Assembly: GCA_014871385.1 (NCBI GenBank)
Contig: CM026426.1
Span: 35,527,918-35,591,917 of the forward strand
Direction: 5' to 3'
DNA: 64,000 bases
DNA from: Ceratodon purpureus
Taxonomy: Eukaryota; Streptophyta; Bryopsida; Pseudoditrichales; Ditrichaceae
Positions 10,640 to 22,089 of the stretch are shown one piece after another. The notes beneath the pieces are model-generated. The model saw only the letters and a list, made by a program, of their open reading frames with translations, did not search any database and was not told where the DNA came from. How positions within the stretch are numbered: the stretch's first letter is position 1; each line of letters begins with the position of its first letter. A program made the position numbers and the translations under genes.

Positions 10640-13600
10640 TCAACCTACTTCAACAGAATCCGTGAGTTGCTGCAACTGGGTTTCTTCAAGGACGTCAGTG
10701 AGGAGGTCCTCTGGAGCAGCTACACCCATCTCCTCCATGTCGGAAATGATGTTGATTGCAGTGTCCTTTTCTCCTAGTGATAGACACAGACGCAGAGCTT
10801 CTGTATACAATTTGCTGCAACAGTCCAAAATTCCGGTTTCTGAGTCCCTAGCCCAGTTCATGGTTTCCTAAAGATTAAAATCTATACCTGTAATACTTAA
10901 AGTTATATTCACACCTTACCAAAACAGTTCAAAATAAATCATATGAAGTAAAACTAAGCAGCTAATTTCAGCAAAATCAAGACAGGTTCATAGTCACGTC
11001 CTGTAACAACTTCAACACTTTACCAGATCTTTTCGAGTAAAATCTAATCTACAGATGATCTGGTAATAAACGACAAAAGAATAATTCATTTTGTTATACA
11101 AGGACAGTTTCAGGTCAAAAATACTCATCGAGAAAAAATTCGGATAAGCTGCAATTAACAGAAGAAATGAAAAGTAGCGTGTTGTAAAGCAGAAAAAGAA
11201 ATGAGCAAGATCACACAAGACCAGACCCTAAAACCGAATCTCAAAGACGTCTCAATAGTGATATTTGAAGTTTCCTATTTAGTCAGTTGATTGATCCCAG
11301 AAACTTAAAATATCATCACGTCGAAGGAAAGTAAAATTACCTGCCAAACACATAACCCAGCTTATGGGAATGTTGAAGAAGAGAAACAAGTGCTTCGGGC
11401 CATGGTGTTCGCATTGCTGCACGAACAAGTACTCCCATGTCTCCAATAGTTGGAATTCCTCCAAGAGCTTGGACGTGTTTATGCCACATGTAGTTAAAAT
11501 ACGGCTACTTGATGCGTAAATTCCACACTTAATGAAATATTAGCAGCACAATTAATGAAATATTAGCAAGCCCTTAATTCTCATCAATGAGTTACTGATC
11601 AAATAAAGATAAGAACATATTCAAATCAGCAATCCATACTCTCGCAACTCAAATTACAACTTCTGTCAAGTCGTACAAGCTGAGAGTAGAACATTCTCCA
11701 ACCTTGAGCAGAATTTCGATAGCTAACTGCACTTCCTTCTCCTGGGACCAATCTTCTGGTACCCGTTCCCGAATCTCTTGCTCCCAGGTCCAACCCCAAA
11801 CATCAGCTATGGTATATAGTTCAGATGCATCGATACCCCTCTCCTTCAACATTGTAATCTTCTCACCAAGACTTAAGCCTAGCCATTCTCCTACATCCCT
11901 CTCTTCGTCCTTCAAAATCTAAGTAAACAGCACCAGTCATCTTTGTTAGGAGATAATGTGTAAGATGCAGCTGTAACAGCCAAATCACAAAAGAAGCACA
12001 TTACGACTGGCATAGTTCAGTATCTGATTGTCATATATCACAAGCATTAACCGTAATATATATAGAAAGTTGACATACTACTACATGTGGCAGTGAATTT
12101 CAATCTATGCAGAAACTAAGACTACTTTCATAGCGAAGAAATCACAAGTAAAGAAAAGATGGAAGGCCAACACATACTCATCCATCTAGGCATAACCACC
12201 ATACACTAACATAATTGCGGATTACCAACCTCTTTGTCGGGCAAGTCTTTCTTGTTCTTGAGAAGCTGCATAGCGAGCATTTCAGGAGGCTCCCCAACAT
12301 CTTCTTCATCTCCGTCTTCAACAGGATCATCTGCACTATCTTCAACCTGGAGATCATCCTCATCGTCCTCATCGTCCTCATCGTCTGAGTATGTATCATC
12401 ATCAGAGTCCGCGGAAGCACGACCTAAAAATTCTTCCTCGTTCAAAACATCTTCCCCACCAGTAAATCTCTTCCTCCAGAATTCCGTATTTTCATTCTTC
12501 AGATTCAATCTCTCCATAAAGATATCAATCTCGTCATCGTTTCTCTGCAAAAGTGCCAAACATTATCAAACAAAACAAGAGCATTTGAATGAAGTGATAG
12601 GGCTTCTTACAACCGAAGAAATTCATCATGATACATCGACAGAAGCCGATTTATCATGATACATCACCAGAGAATCAAACTGAAAACAAAACTAGGTTGC
12701 AAACGATACAAGTACATGATCAAGGTAAAAGTGATTGGAATCAGTCGTTACATTTCCAAGTAACAGTAAGAAAGCCATGAATAAAAATCAAATTGCATCC
12801 TTGGTTATTGTAACGGTACCTCTTCAGCTTCTTCCTCGGACGGAGGAACCCAGAGTGGTCGACCACGAGCTTTATTTATAAGCCTAGCTTTCTGAACACG
12901 CTGGTACAAAACAGGTCGGGTTCCTTCAGCAGGAAGTCCTTGTGCTTCCAACTCTTCCTTCAACTCTGAAACAAGCATCTTGCTTGCGGCCTTCGGTTTC
13001 TTCATTTGGTAACCCACTTCACCTTTGGTATCCTTTAAAAGCCTGTAAAACAGCACGGTTGATAAATTAGAGCACAGAAAAGTCAGCACTAACTAATGGT
13101 CAGTGATCGATGCAATGATAGAAGTACCTGGTAAGCAATTAAAGCCACTTAAGCACACAAGATGGATAATCAAAACTGACCTTTCAGCTACACGTTGAAC
13201 ATCTGCCTCAGTAGCACCTGGACCTAAAGCACGCACGCCCTCGTGTCTCAGCTTTCGAAGCAATCGGAGATTGTAAGTTCGGCGCAATTGTATCAGACAC
13301 CCCTTGTAAGAAACCGCCTGAGGCGCAGCATACGCAAAACCATCATCATCTGCAGTCTTCGCCCTCCCACCAAATGAAGAGCTAAATCTTTTTCGTGTGC
13401 CATCAGCACCACCTTCAGCTAAAAACCTGCTCAAGATTTCAAAGCAGGTCACTTGCTGTAAACCCCTGTTAACATTTTCGTAGTGTTCCTTTTTGGTGAG
13501 ACTCTATGTTTCAGTTGTCTCTTGATCCTACGTGTAAGGACAATACCAGAATTTGTATATATCTGAAAATGAAGTTGTTGTATAAGCTGCTAACCAAAGG

Positions 13601-15533
13601 AATGATGAGGGTTTACTATTTCACTCTAGAAATATATTATAATGCAAATATCTCATTACCACAATCAGCAACTAGGACTCCTACAACTGAAGTTTTAGTA
13701 ATATTTATATTAAGCCTGCGGCATCCTCCGAGAACTTGAAACTACATACCACTACCAACCCTAGCGTCCAGATTACCACAACTATATAAACATCCAGATA
13801 CATAGAAGGAAGTATATGACCAAAGTCACAGGCAGTTTCAAATAACCCACCTTGCAACATAATCAACATCGTAACCTAGATCTGGCTCTTGCTGCAGAGG
13901 TTCAATCCAAGAGCTGACTAATGTACGTCCCTTTCTATTGACCAGAAGAGCTCTCGCTGGTAAAAGCTGATTGTCTCGGACCATAGCTTCCAACGCCTCA
14001 AGCAAGTCTCCCGCTCGCCCTTCACATCACCGAAACACATGAGGTACGTTAGTTCATGACAATCTACTTAAGCCAGATCCAAACGGACCAGCAGGTTGTA
14101 CCCTAGTTTCAAAGTTCAGGTGAGTGAAAGACACCTTCCATACTGTCTAATCTTAAACAGAGCACAATGTTCAGCGGCAATTTTTACTTTCTTTAGGCTC
14201 AAAGTTGCGTCTTCCAGAAACAGTGTATGTACGAGTACCTTCTAGACATAGGAATGTATGAGTACCTTCTAGACAGCGGATCAGTCTCTCTCCCATTGCC
14301 TTCATTATACAGATATACTGTTGCTCCAGGATGCTTAGCCAACGCTCTAAAGTGGCGTACCGCTTCATTCAGAAGATCATACTTGGTAAAGCACTCCACG
14401 AGAAGCCTGAATAGAAAGGGAAGATTAATAAACAATTTGCTCCTCATAAATAAAATATAGACCAAAGCATACAGGTTCCTGCTTGCTTCATATATACTCA
14501 ACTTTCAAAATGGAATGCCTATACTTTAAGCGGGGTATTCTCACAGCACCACTTAGAGAATATGATGATAAACTGAATCGTCCAACCCGTGCAGCATCGA
14601 CAACTAATATACATAGTCTAACAAATTAGGTCACGTCCTACTAGTCTTAAAATTCACGATGAATACTTACGCATATGTCTTCAAATTTGGTTGCACCTTT
14701 GCGTGATCTTCAACCATTTCTCCCAATAGGTCGACGACCTCCTGGCACCTATGTCAGAATCGACGAGGAGGGATCATTACAAAGACACACATCAGGAGAG
14801 AAACAAAGCAAATCCAGCGGAGTACACACATAGCAGAGCACACTTTATTTCAATTTAAAGCCGTGTGTAGATTTTAACCTGTCGCCAGACTTGTGCCGAA
14901 CATATGCTTGAATCAACCAGTTGTAAGACTCTGTGTCTTGCTTCATGTCCTCTGTGCAATTACAGAGATTAAATTCCCTAAATCAAATAGAGACTCAAAC
15001 CCAAAAAAACAGCATCACGATCTTAAATTAACCACTAAGTGTGTAATCAGCTACATACGGTTCGTTGAACAAACCTCGGCCATATTGCATGGTTTCAAAC
15101 GTCATAGCTATAATATCTGGTACATCTTCATGACACTGCCCAAAAACATCGGCCACCCAATTCAAGAACAGCTGATGCAGATATAACAAACTGAATGCTT
15201 TGTGACAATACTCAATTCTACAATAAATTCTCACAGCACAATGCATTACCACGCTGTCATTCACCGTCTCATGACAATCCAACAAGGCTACTAAAACGAG
15301 AACAACTTGAAGTACCTGAGCCCTTAATAGACAGTTGTAGTGGAATGTCGTAGACATGCGCCCGCCATACTCCATAACACGAAGAATGCTAATTGCATTT
15401 CCATGATCTCCAGCTCTACAGTTTGCATCCACTATCCTATCAAACAAATCATCTGTGCCCCGAAGTCCTCCTTCAAGTCCTTCAATGAACACTTCATTCG
15501 CTTCTAGTAGAAAATTATTATTGAAAAGCTCCT
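10640..15533 (-). CDS. PTAC3: PTAC3 homologue (SAP-domain PPR protein), 3' exons
   Basis: In land plants PTAC3 is part of the plastid-encoded RNA polymerase complex. Minus-strand exons, from 5' to 3': 15316-15533 (EELFNNNFLLEANEVFIEGL, then STTFHYNCLL), 15075-15135, 14879-14951 (DTESYNWLIQAYVR), 14671-14748, about 14266-14406 (LLVECFTKYDLLNEAVRHFR), about 13851-14019 (GRTLVSSWIEPLQQEPDLGY), 13181-13436, 12820-13042 (SAP domain), 12230-12544 (acidic), 11703-11918 (YTIADVWGWTWEQEIRER), 11341-11504 (LGGIPTIGDMGVLVRAAM), and 10640-10814, ending in TGA at 10640-10642. The order and motifs match the land-plant protein throughout its C-terminal two thirds, with no internal stop. The N-terminal PPR part is not seen to the left of 22 kb. 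The two intron junctions near 14020 and 11504 are the least certain. Confidence 0.92.
12230..12544 (-). CDS. PTAC3: PTAC3 acidic-linker exon
   Basis: The exon starts RNDDEIDIFMERLNLKNENT (as in land-plant PTAC3, where a LKLHEG.TEFWK-type helix follows the SAP domain), then EFWRKRFTGGED. A run of Asp/Glu (DSDDDTYSDDEDDEDDEDD) is encoded by a short GAT/GAC/GAG repeat. The run corresponds to the variable acidic linker of the family. Length variation here would be expected from repeat slippage. Confidence 0.9.
12820..13042 (-). CDS. PTAC3: PTAC3 SAP-domain exon
   Basis: This exon encodes PKAASKMLVSELKEELEAQG, then VLYQRVQKARLINKARGRPL and WVPPSEEEAEE. The pattern S.M.VSELK.EL...GL...G....L..R is the SAP helix-extended-loop-helix, a DNA-binding module. 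It is the most conserved segment of PTAC3 and anchors the identification. Borders: acceptor tttacag before 13042, donor gag/gtaccg after 12820. Confidence 0.93.
14213..14268 (-). repeat. 27-bp tandem duplication at a PTAC3 splice donor
   Basis: Two 27-bp units each carry TCTAGAAGGTACTC on the coding strand, so the donor AGAAG/GTACTC exists twice, at 14266 and 14239. Since 27 is a multiple of 3, use of the distal donor would add nine codons without changing frame. The intervening peptide (YSYIPMSRR) has no counterpart that I recall in land plants. Confidence 0.85.
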
Positions 15534-15908
15534 CTGCACCATAACCAGTGGTGAAGAATAAAAACCATCAGCGGGAGCTAAGAAGTATGTACAAAAATGG
15601 ACGACTAAGTTCAACATTTAAAGTGTACCACTAAAACTAACTAGACACAGCGGTAATGGTAGGTTTCACCTCAAACAAATTACCGATATTAAGATCCTGG
15701 AACAACTATCTCAGTCGATAAAATCAGGTTCTCATCAACCCATGAAGGTGCAGACCAACATAACTCCTACACATGACTATCTAGACAATGCCCAGTCGGT
15801 GATTACTAACCAACTAGAGTTAGCCAAGTGACTCGAGGGTTGTAATTCGTACCTCCCACCGAATTCCGCCTCCCCCTTAAATGTTCGCCTTCATTGTGTC
15901 CTCCGCAG
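15534..15908. other. Intron or spacer between PTAC3 and transposase
   Basis: AT-rich DNA with no protein-like frame. I searched the minus strand for the upstream PTAC3 helix (family pattern QAWLVLVEEL) and did not find it. Confidence 0.5.
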
Positions 15909-18900
15909 TCAGTGCGCATTGTATGCCTGACGTTCTTCTACATTGGACAGTATTGCTTCCCTCGTATCTGCGCTCATTTTGAACCGGGGATTCCTCTTGT
16001 TGGTCTTATATTGCACCAGCTCCACCTTCGACTGCACTACCAGGTGAGAGTAGTTCCATGCCTTCGGCTCGTCCTCTAAGAGCTCGTACCTGAAAGAACC
16101 CGCGTCACGTCCCACACTCGCAAGACGGCGGTAATATGTGCCACTAATTAGCATAGTATCCTTCGGCCAAGTGCAGCCCCAGCCGTCCGTAAATGTTGCG
16201 TTGTTACTATGCACGGGCATGTCGCAGAGCACCAAAAAGAACCTGTCCCCGTGCTCTGGCTGATCAGTGTATACTACATACGTATCCCCTGTTTCAACTC
16301 TCATCGCCTCGGATTCCAGATCTGCTTCATCCTCGCCCTCATCAATGAGATCGTCATCGAATTCTCCCTGGATATTGTTCGCCCCCTGCTGGTCCACATC
16401 AAGTGAAGGTGCTGTCGGCGACTCATTGATTGCCTCCCCGACACTGCATTCCCCTCGACCAAGCCCTGCCTCGGTATCTCCAGCCTGCATCTCAGCTCTT
16501 TGAAATCGAGTACCTGTCCCAGCCACCTCCAATGCGACGACATCGAGACACAGAGCAGAAAATGCACATCAGCGTCACTATGCTTTTCCGTTCAAATCCT
16601 CTCGGCATAACATAATGACACTGCAGCTCTCTACACTGTGGACAATAGCTGCTGAGATAAATTGACAATATAAATGAATAAGCAAAAACTCACTGGAATT
16701 GGAGTCAAAGGCTGCAGCACCGTCAGGGCCCAGTGCTTCACGTGTTCCTATTTACCACACAGCATAGGGTTGTTGTCCATACATTCTATACAAAAGCAAG
16801 AAAGTTGTCTAATATGCAAGTATGTCACGTTTGTGGGTGACACAGAGCTCACAGAATGGACTGATCTCGTTCCAGGAATTGCACGACAGTCCAAGTCCCG
16901 ACTTCTGTCAACTGAACCGGGCTCAATTAGATGGAAGAATCGAATGACACTCCTCCGCGCTCTCCCGTACGCCCGGTGCTCTTCCTGCTCTTTACGGTTG
17001 CAGAAACTCACAACATCAGCTGCGTCTTGGAGCTTGGTACGTGAATCGAAATTCATCTCTTCATTTCGAATAGCACATTTCAGCATCGCTCCGGCTCCGT
17101 CATGGACCCCTTTACCATGACCACTTCCAAAGTAGCTCCATACCATCCTACAACCATTCGGCAATTCAGGGGAGGCTGTTGTTGATGGGTACCTGCACCA
17201 ACGAGTACAATAAAATGGGCTTAGAAACTTAACTGAGACAATTGTTCGGTATGATTTGAGAAATTTAAAAACACCCAAAAAAACCGCATGGAAACATAGA
17301 GACGGGTGGAGTGGTTGTACCTGCTGACATGATACCAGCATCTTCTGGATTTGAACTGAGCCGCACAGCCATCGGACCACACTATATGCTCATTCGGTTT
17401 GATCCCCCGCTCCGTGATGTGCTTCCAATGAAGTGCGAAGCAGTGCTGAACAAACAATGTATCATGCTCATGAGCGTCGCTGATGTAATAGTGATACTCC
17501 GTGATCAACTTGGGCGCACCTGATCCTCGATCAGCCAAGTAAAGAGGATTCCAACGATAGCAAATATGCACAAGTATGGATATCTGGTGTTGCATCCAAT
17601 GCATGGATTGCACCTGCTGATAGGGCTAAAAAGTATAGTTCTCTGCGAAATCCACGATAGACAGAACTGTTTCAGGCGGAAAGGTGTCCAGCGAAACCTT
17701 GTACTGCTCAGCCTGCCATTTCGCCACATAGTTCTGTATAATGAAGGCCCTCAACTTCGGCCTCAGATAATCAAGAAAGGTAGACGCCGGCGTTGTCTTA
17801 TACATCATTTGAAGCACTTTATTCTCCTTCCCAGCTCGAGTCCGTCCGTGAACTACCATTTCGAAATTATGCCACTGTACCGTCAAGGAGACAGTGTCGT
17901 TTACTTCCATGGGGCACAATTGCAACATGTCGACGCCACATAGCTCGCACTGACCTTTAATGCATCGCTGATTGTGCCACCCATCATCTTCTACAGGACA
18001 CAGCACACTATGCCACATATCCGTCAACCCTGTAAAGTGGGTGAGGTCAGCATGGCAGACGTTGACGTGGTCCACTCCACATGACTCCACACCTGTCGCC
18101 TTCTTACACACCTCGCATGCGCAATTGCAGTGCCGCCCATGTATCCCCCTGGTCGTGGTCCGCATATTGTTCCAGCCAACCCTCAACTCTGCCATCTCGA
18201 ATGGTAAACACAGGCACAGGTATTCCTTTCTCGAAGTCTTCTCACGTAAAAGGGCTTAAGCAGCTCAAAAGCCCTGAGCCCCACTTTCTTCTCCTCATTT
18301 GCTTCTCGAAACCGCGCATGAAACTCTAACTGTCAGCCCATGCAAAAACCCACATAAACACATCAGTAATGATTTCTGAAGTAATGACTCAATGACTCGG
18401 CGCCCTCTATTATTCATCTATTTCTAGCAGGATCTCAGCGGGAAGTTGATGTGTTATCCGCTGACCGCCACGAGGACTCCCCATTAAGTTTTCCTGTATC
18501 AATCCCCACTACATGACAGAGCCATACACGCAAACTGGTTACCAGAAAACCCGATTTCTCACTCAACATAGCAACGCGTTAGTACCGCCGAAGGTCAGTT
18601 CCAAGCGATTTCACCAATTCGAAGGCATCGCAAAAACCTGACGAAGGTATTTACTGACTAGCTCACAGCTTTGAACTCCACCACGCATACTAGAACTCGT
18701 ATCCCCCCCCCCCCCCACAAGATAGATGACCCAGTTCCCCCACATGCAAGCATACCGTCACATGACTCCCTATGCAACGAACAGTTTGTTTGCTGTTCGG
18801 CTCCTCCCTATCTGAAGTGCGAATTCAGAAATACTAAAATAAAGCAATGCAGACTCTGCCCTATGCAACCCTCTCGTGCTCCGACCCTATAAGCCGTCGG

Positions 18901-20560
18901 GAGCTCCATATTTTCTCCCCGTTCCGTACTAGCCGCACATCACCACCCATTGCCACCTCGAATGCGTGCCTGATGGTTGTGCGCACTGAACGAGCAGAGC
19001 ATTGAGTGTACGCCCTACATGTTCGTCCCGTAGGAGTTTCTATGTCCCAATTGACCACGCTCACGAAGACCTTCCCCCCCGCGTGGTCATGCGTGCACTA
19101 GCTGTTTTCAACACCTACTTCTCCGTTCCAGCGTCGCCCGAGCCCTGCCTCTAACAACTGCACCATTCCTCTCAGTCCAGGCACACTTCATTGCTTGGAT
19201 TCCGTCACCTAAACGGTGGCCCTACTCTTCACCTTCCGTGGCTCTGTTGGCAGTAGTCAGTGTCTCAAACTTCGTGTTTGCAGCCGGAAATGTTCGGGAA
19301 CTCGGCACGGATAACAGCTCCGTCAAGATTTGAGAATACTCAGTGTTTGTTACCTGAGACACCTGCAGATAGTGCGTGGCATGAGTCTCGTGCTCTTTAA
19401 TTCCAGTCCTGCGTCTCTTCACGTCTCGCTTATTAGGGGAAACGGTAGTCTCTGTCTCCCACCAGGAACAAACGCGGATGCCTCCTCTGCAGAGAGCGCG
19501 TCGCTTCTCCGTTTTCTCCCTCGGCCTGCCCAAAGATTCTCCCCTGTCTCATCAACTTCAGCACGCCTTGTGAATGCTTTCCGAACTAGGTAACGAGACG
19601 CTCCCAACGCCTTGTAGATTTTGCGCTGAGATTCGCCCTTGGACACGGCTGCAGTAAGCACGATATTCCTGACCTTCGACTTCCCTTGTATAGAACTTGT
19701 GCGTATCGTTTCGAGTGCCCCCCTCAAGCTTTGCACTGTGGTGGTAGGCACTGACCGCAATTTCAGAACTGCCGTGTTCAATTCTGGGTCAAGCGTCCGG
19801 ATACGTTCATCTGAAAGATACTTGTGGAGTATCATCTTCTTTTCTTCCTCATAGAAACCCGCATCCAACACGCGCACGTGAGAGGTTACAAGTTTCGAAG
19901 CTGCCCAGGAGCACCTACGATTGCGTGGCGTGCCTCTGTCCCCGTCAATCTCATCGCCTTCAGTTTGAGTTTGAGCAGATTCCGTGCTCTACGTGAGGAC
20001 CACGTTCTCCTCTAAGCATTCTATCTCGGCAGACATTCCCCCACCGCTCTCGACGGTGGTGCATCTAGCGTCAGAACGTGCTTGAGCATTCTCCGGCTCT
20101 ACCGCGGCTGGCTCCTCCTCCGCAGTTGTACCTGAAGGTCCCTCACCACCTGTTTCGTCAACAGGTGCCACCGTCTCAGACGGACGAGACCTCAATCTCC
20201 AAGTTCGATGGTGCTCACGTTTCTGCGCAAGCCTGTTTCACAAACCACAAACTCTAATTTAGTTTGTAACTGCATTATTTTACGAGGCACTTCTACCAGT
20301 GGTTAAGCAGGGTAATGGCATGGAGATTGGCTTTGAACTACGACGCCCACACATTTCACGGTTACATGGATAATCAGTTTGATATAAAAATCCATCCAGA
20401 GGACGGAAGAGAACACTTTGTGTACCTCCTTTCGCGAATCCGTTGCTGCTCAGCCTCCTCTAGAATCTCCAGCTCCCTACGGTGGCTCACCTCTAGTCGG
20501 TGCTCTCTTCGCTTCGAGGCTGCCATCTTCGCGTGTTTGTTTTTCTGCGAACCCATCCCT
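15909..20560 (-). mobile_element. DDE-type DNA transposase gene, Cys-rich family
   Basis: A minus-strand, multi-exon transposase. From 5' to 3': 20430-20560, a charged coil (EVSHRRELEILEEAEQQRIR); 19989-20195, an acidic linker; 19419-19877, a helical region (KALGASRYLVRKAFTRRAEV) then GRKRRSDALSAEEA; 19222-19470 in another frame, with VSPNKRDVKRRRTG and KEHETHATHYLQVSQ; 17626-18195, a Cys/His-rich zinc-type region (HCNCACEVCKK, CIKGQCELCGV), then TVLSIVDFAENYTF with the first catalytic-type Asp; 17340-17520 with HIVWSDGCAAQFKSRRCW, the second Asp; 16850-17150 with WSYFGSGHGKGVHDGAGA; 15909-16532, an acidic C-terminal domain ending TGA. At least one frame change, near 19470, suggests decay. 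I do not know a formal superfamily name for the DFAENY/SDG.A.QFK/HGKG..DG.GA set. No terminal repeats were found. Confidence 0.7.
18703..18716. repeat. Poly-C homopolymer, 14 bases
   Basis: Fourteen C in a row inside the transposase intron region; its length is likely variable. Confidence 0.9.
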
Positions 20561-20734
20561 GTTATTTCAGAGCTGAACCTGCACATATTGAGACATTTTT
20601 TCAGAGGCACTTCCTTAATCATCCAAATGGGCGTATGCTTACCTTACAAGGCAGCTGCAATTTCTTCATTGGAGACTGAGGAGGAGAATCCGAGACAACA
20701 TATTGCAAACCCTCGGCACAACTATTCCAATGCA

Positions 20735-20866
20735 TCCTAAACCTAAACAGAGTAACGGTAAATCACTTACAGTACATCCAGACTGGCAGCATGGTGTTCT
20801 CGGCTGTGCTCATTTAGAGTAGAAATGAGTGTTTCTACATGGTAGAGACACGGTACCTATGAAATG
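20735..20866. repeat. Left copy of ~130-bp direct repeat
   Basis: Begins near AATGCATCC, then CTAAACAGAGTAACGGT, and runs to TGGTAGAGACACGGTACCT. It matches 21497-21627 over about 130 bp with scattered changes. Between the copies lies about 630 bp holding an orphan exon. Confidence 0.85.
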
Positions 20867-21143
20867 CCCTGATGTCGCCTTCTAAAGCAGCCTCAGAAAC
20901 CGTTCAAAGTCCTTCAAACTGAAACCTCACTGTCTAGTCTCAACTGCACAAAACCATGCCGATTCTCATATATCTAAGCATCAATTGAGTTCTTCAGGTA
21001 AGTCAATACAGGAACTACTGCACAATATACTAGTTCTGTAAATTCAAAATCTATAGTAACTTCAGTCATCTGTTGAGGAACTAAAACTCGCCCTCGTTGC
21101 AACAAAGTGATGATAGTCACAATAAGATAAGAATGAGACTTAC

Positions 21144-21294
21144 CAATGCTTCAATTGCATCATGACTCATCTTCAGCAAGTGCTCTAAAGCACCGTTTAA
21201 ATTAGCTACAATCGTGAGCAAAGGAAGCACTCGGCCAATAGCGCACATCACGTCTTCCTCTTCTTCGAGAAACGGATTCGACAGCATGCAGCTC
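21144..21294 (-). CDS. Orphan exon of unknown protein
   Basis: A well-formed minus-strand exon with acceptor catttcag, about 150 bp open, and donor gtaagt. The peptide includes SCMLSNPFLEEEEDVMCAIG, then LLTIVANLNGALEHLLKMSH and DAIEAL. It looks like packed alpha helices such as those of HEAT or ARM-type proteins (inference). A second open stretch at about 21345-21435 reads AVGGALWVAPELVRIIKLRD. Neither matches PTAC3. It may be a captured exon carried in the repeat-flanked segment, or an exon of an unrecognised host gene. Confidence 0.45.
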
Positions 21295-21496
21295 CTGAAA
21301 TGATGCGGATTAGATGCCGCAATCAACCAAAATCATCTGGAAAATTTGTTCACCATGATAATCATTGTAAATGCCAAGGTCCCTTAGTTTAATAATTCGG
21401 ACCAACTCGGGAGCAACCCAAAGAGCACCACCAACAGCAAGATTATTGCTTCGGCATCGCACTTACAAATTGCTTGTGTACAACAACTACCTCTCC

Positions 21497-21627
21497 CATG
21501 CATCCCTAACCTAAACAGAGTAACGGTGAATCACTTCTAACTCCAGACTCGCAGCACGGTGTCTACGGTTATGGCCATTTAGAGTAGAAACGAGTGTTTC
21601 CACATGGTAGAGACACGGTACCTTCTG
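21497..21627. repeat. Right copy of ~130-bp direct repeat
   Basis: Carries CTAAACAGAGTAACGGTGAA and TGGTAGAGACACGGTACCTT, in the same orientation as 20735-20866. The pair could be terminal direct repeats of a small element or the result of unequal exchange. Confidence 0.85.
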
Positions 21628-22067
21628 GCGTGTCACTTCGTATGCGCGGTAATCCTATCCTGCTATCAGCGTAACCCCTCTCTCCTGCGTGTTTGGAAGC
21701 CCCCCTATCACTCCTTCATGATAGACTTCAATCAGAACCTGGCCATTCCGGGTCAGCTCTCGCTCCCCGATCGATCATGGATGATAAGACTGTGGGCGAC
21801 TGTCTTCCAGAATTCCACCCTCGATAGTTTAGTTCTGCGTACCCGACAAGCAAAACTTGGCTGGTATTCCGCGCACCTTAGGCATTGTAATCACACCAGC
21901 AAATTGTAAGTGAAACCCTCGGTTTCACGCCCGTTCTGACGAAGCGTTTGTATCCTCGAAATTCACAAACTAAGAAGCTCATGACAAACATTCCCTAAAC
22001 TCCAGATTCGCATTCTTCATTCAACCAACGGCAAGGCATTCGTCATCACTTCACCACATGAAGGCCT

Positions 22068-22086
22068 GAAACCCTAAAACCCTAGA
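22068..22086 (-). promoter_or_regulatory. Telomere-like CCCTAAA motifs (telo-box)
   Basis: AAACCCTAAAACCCTAG here, and again CTAAACCCTAACCCT at about 22534-22548. Two or three units of the plant telomere repeat are too few for an interstitial telomere. In plants such boxes are common in promoters of translation and growth genes. No gene could be tied to them. Confidence 0.4.
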
Positions 22087-22089
22087 GAA

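Noticed and set aside
10263-10643. 126-codon minus frame downstream of PTAC3
   Set aside because: It begins at and beyond the PTAC3 stop and has no protein-like pattern; treated as 3' flank.
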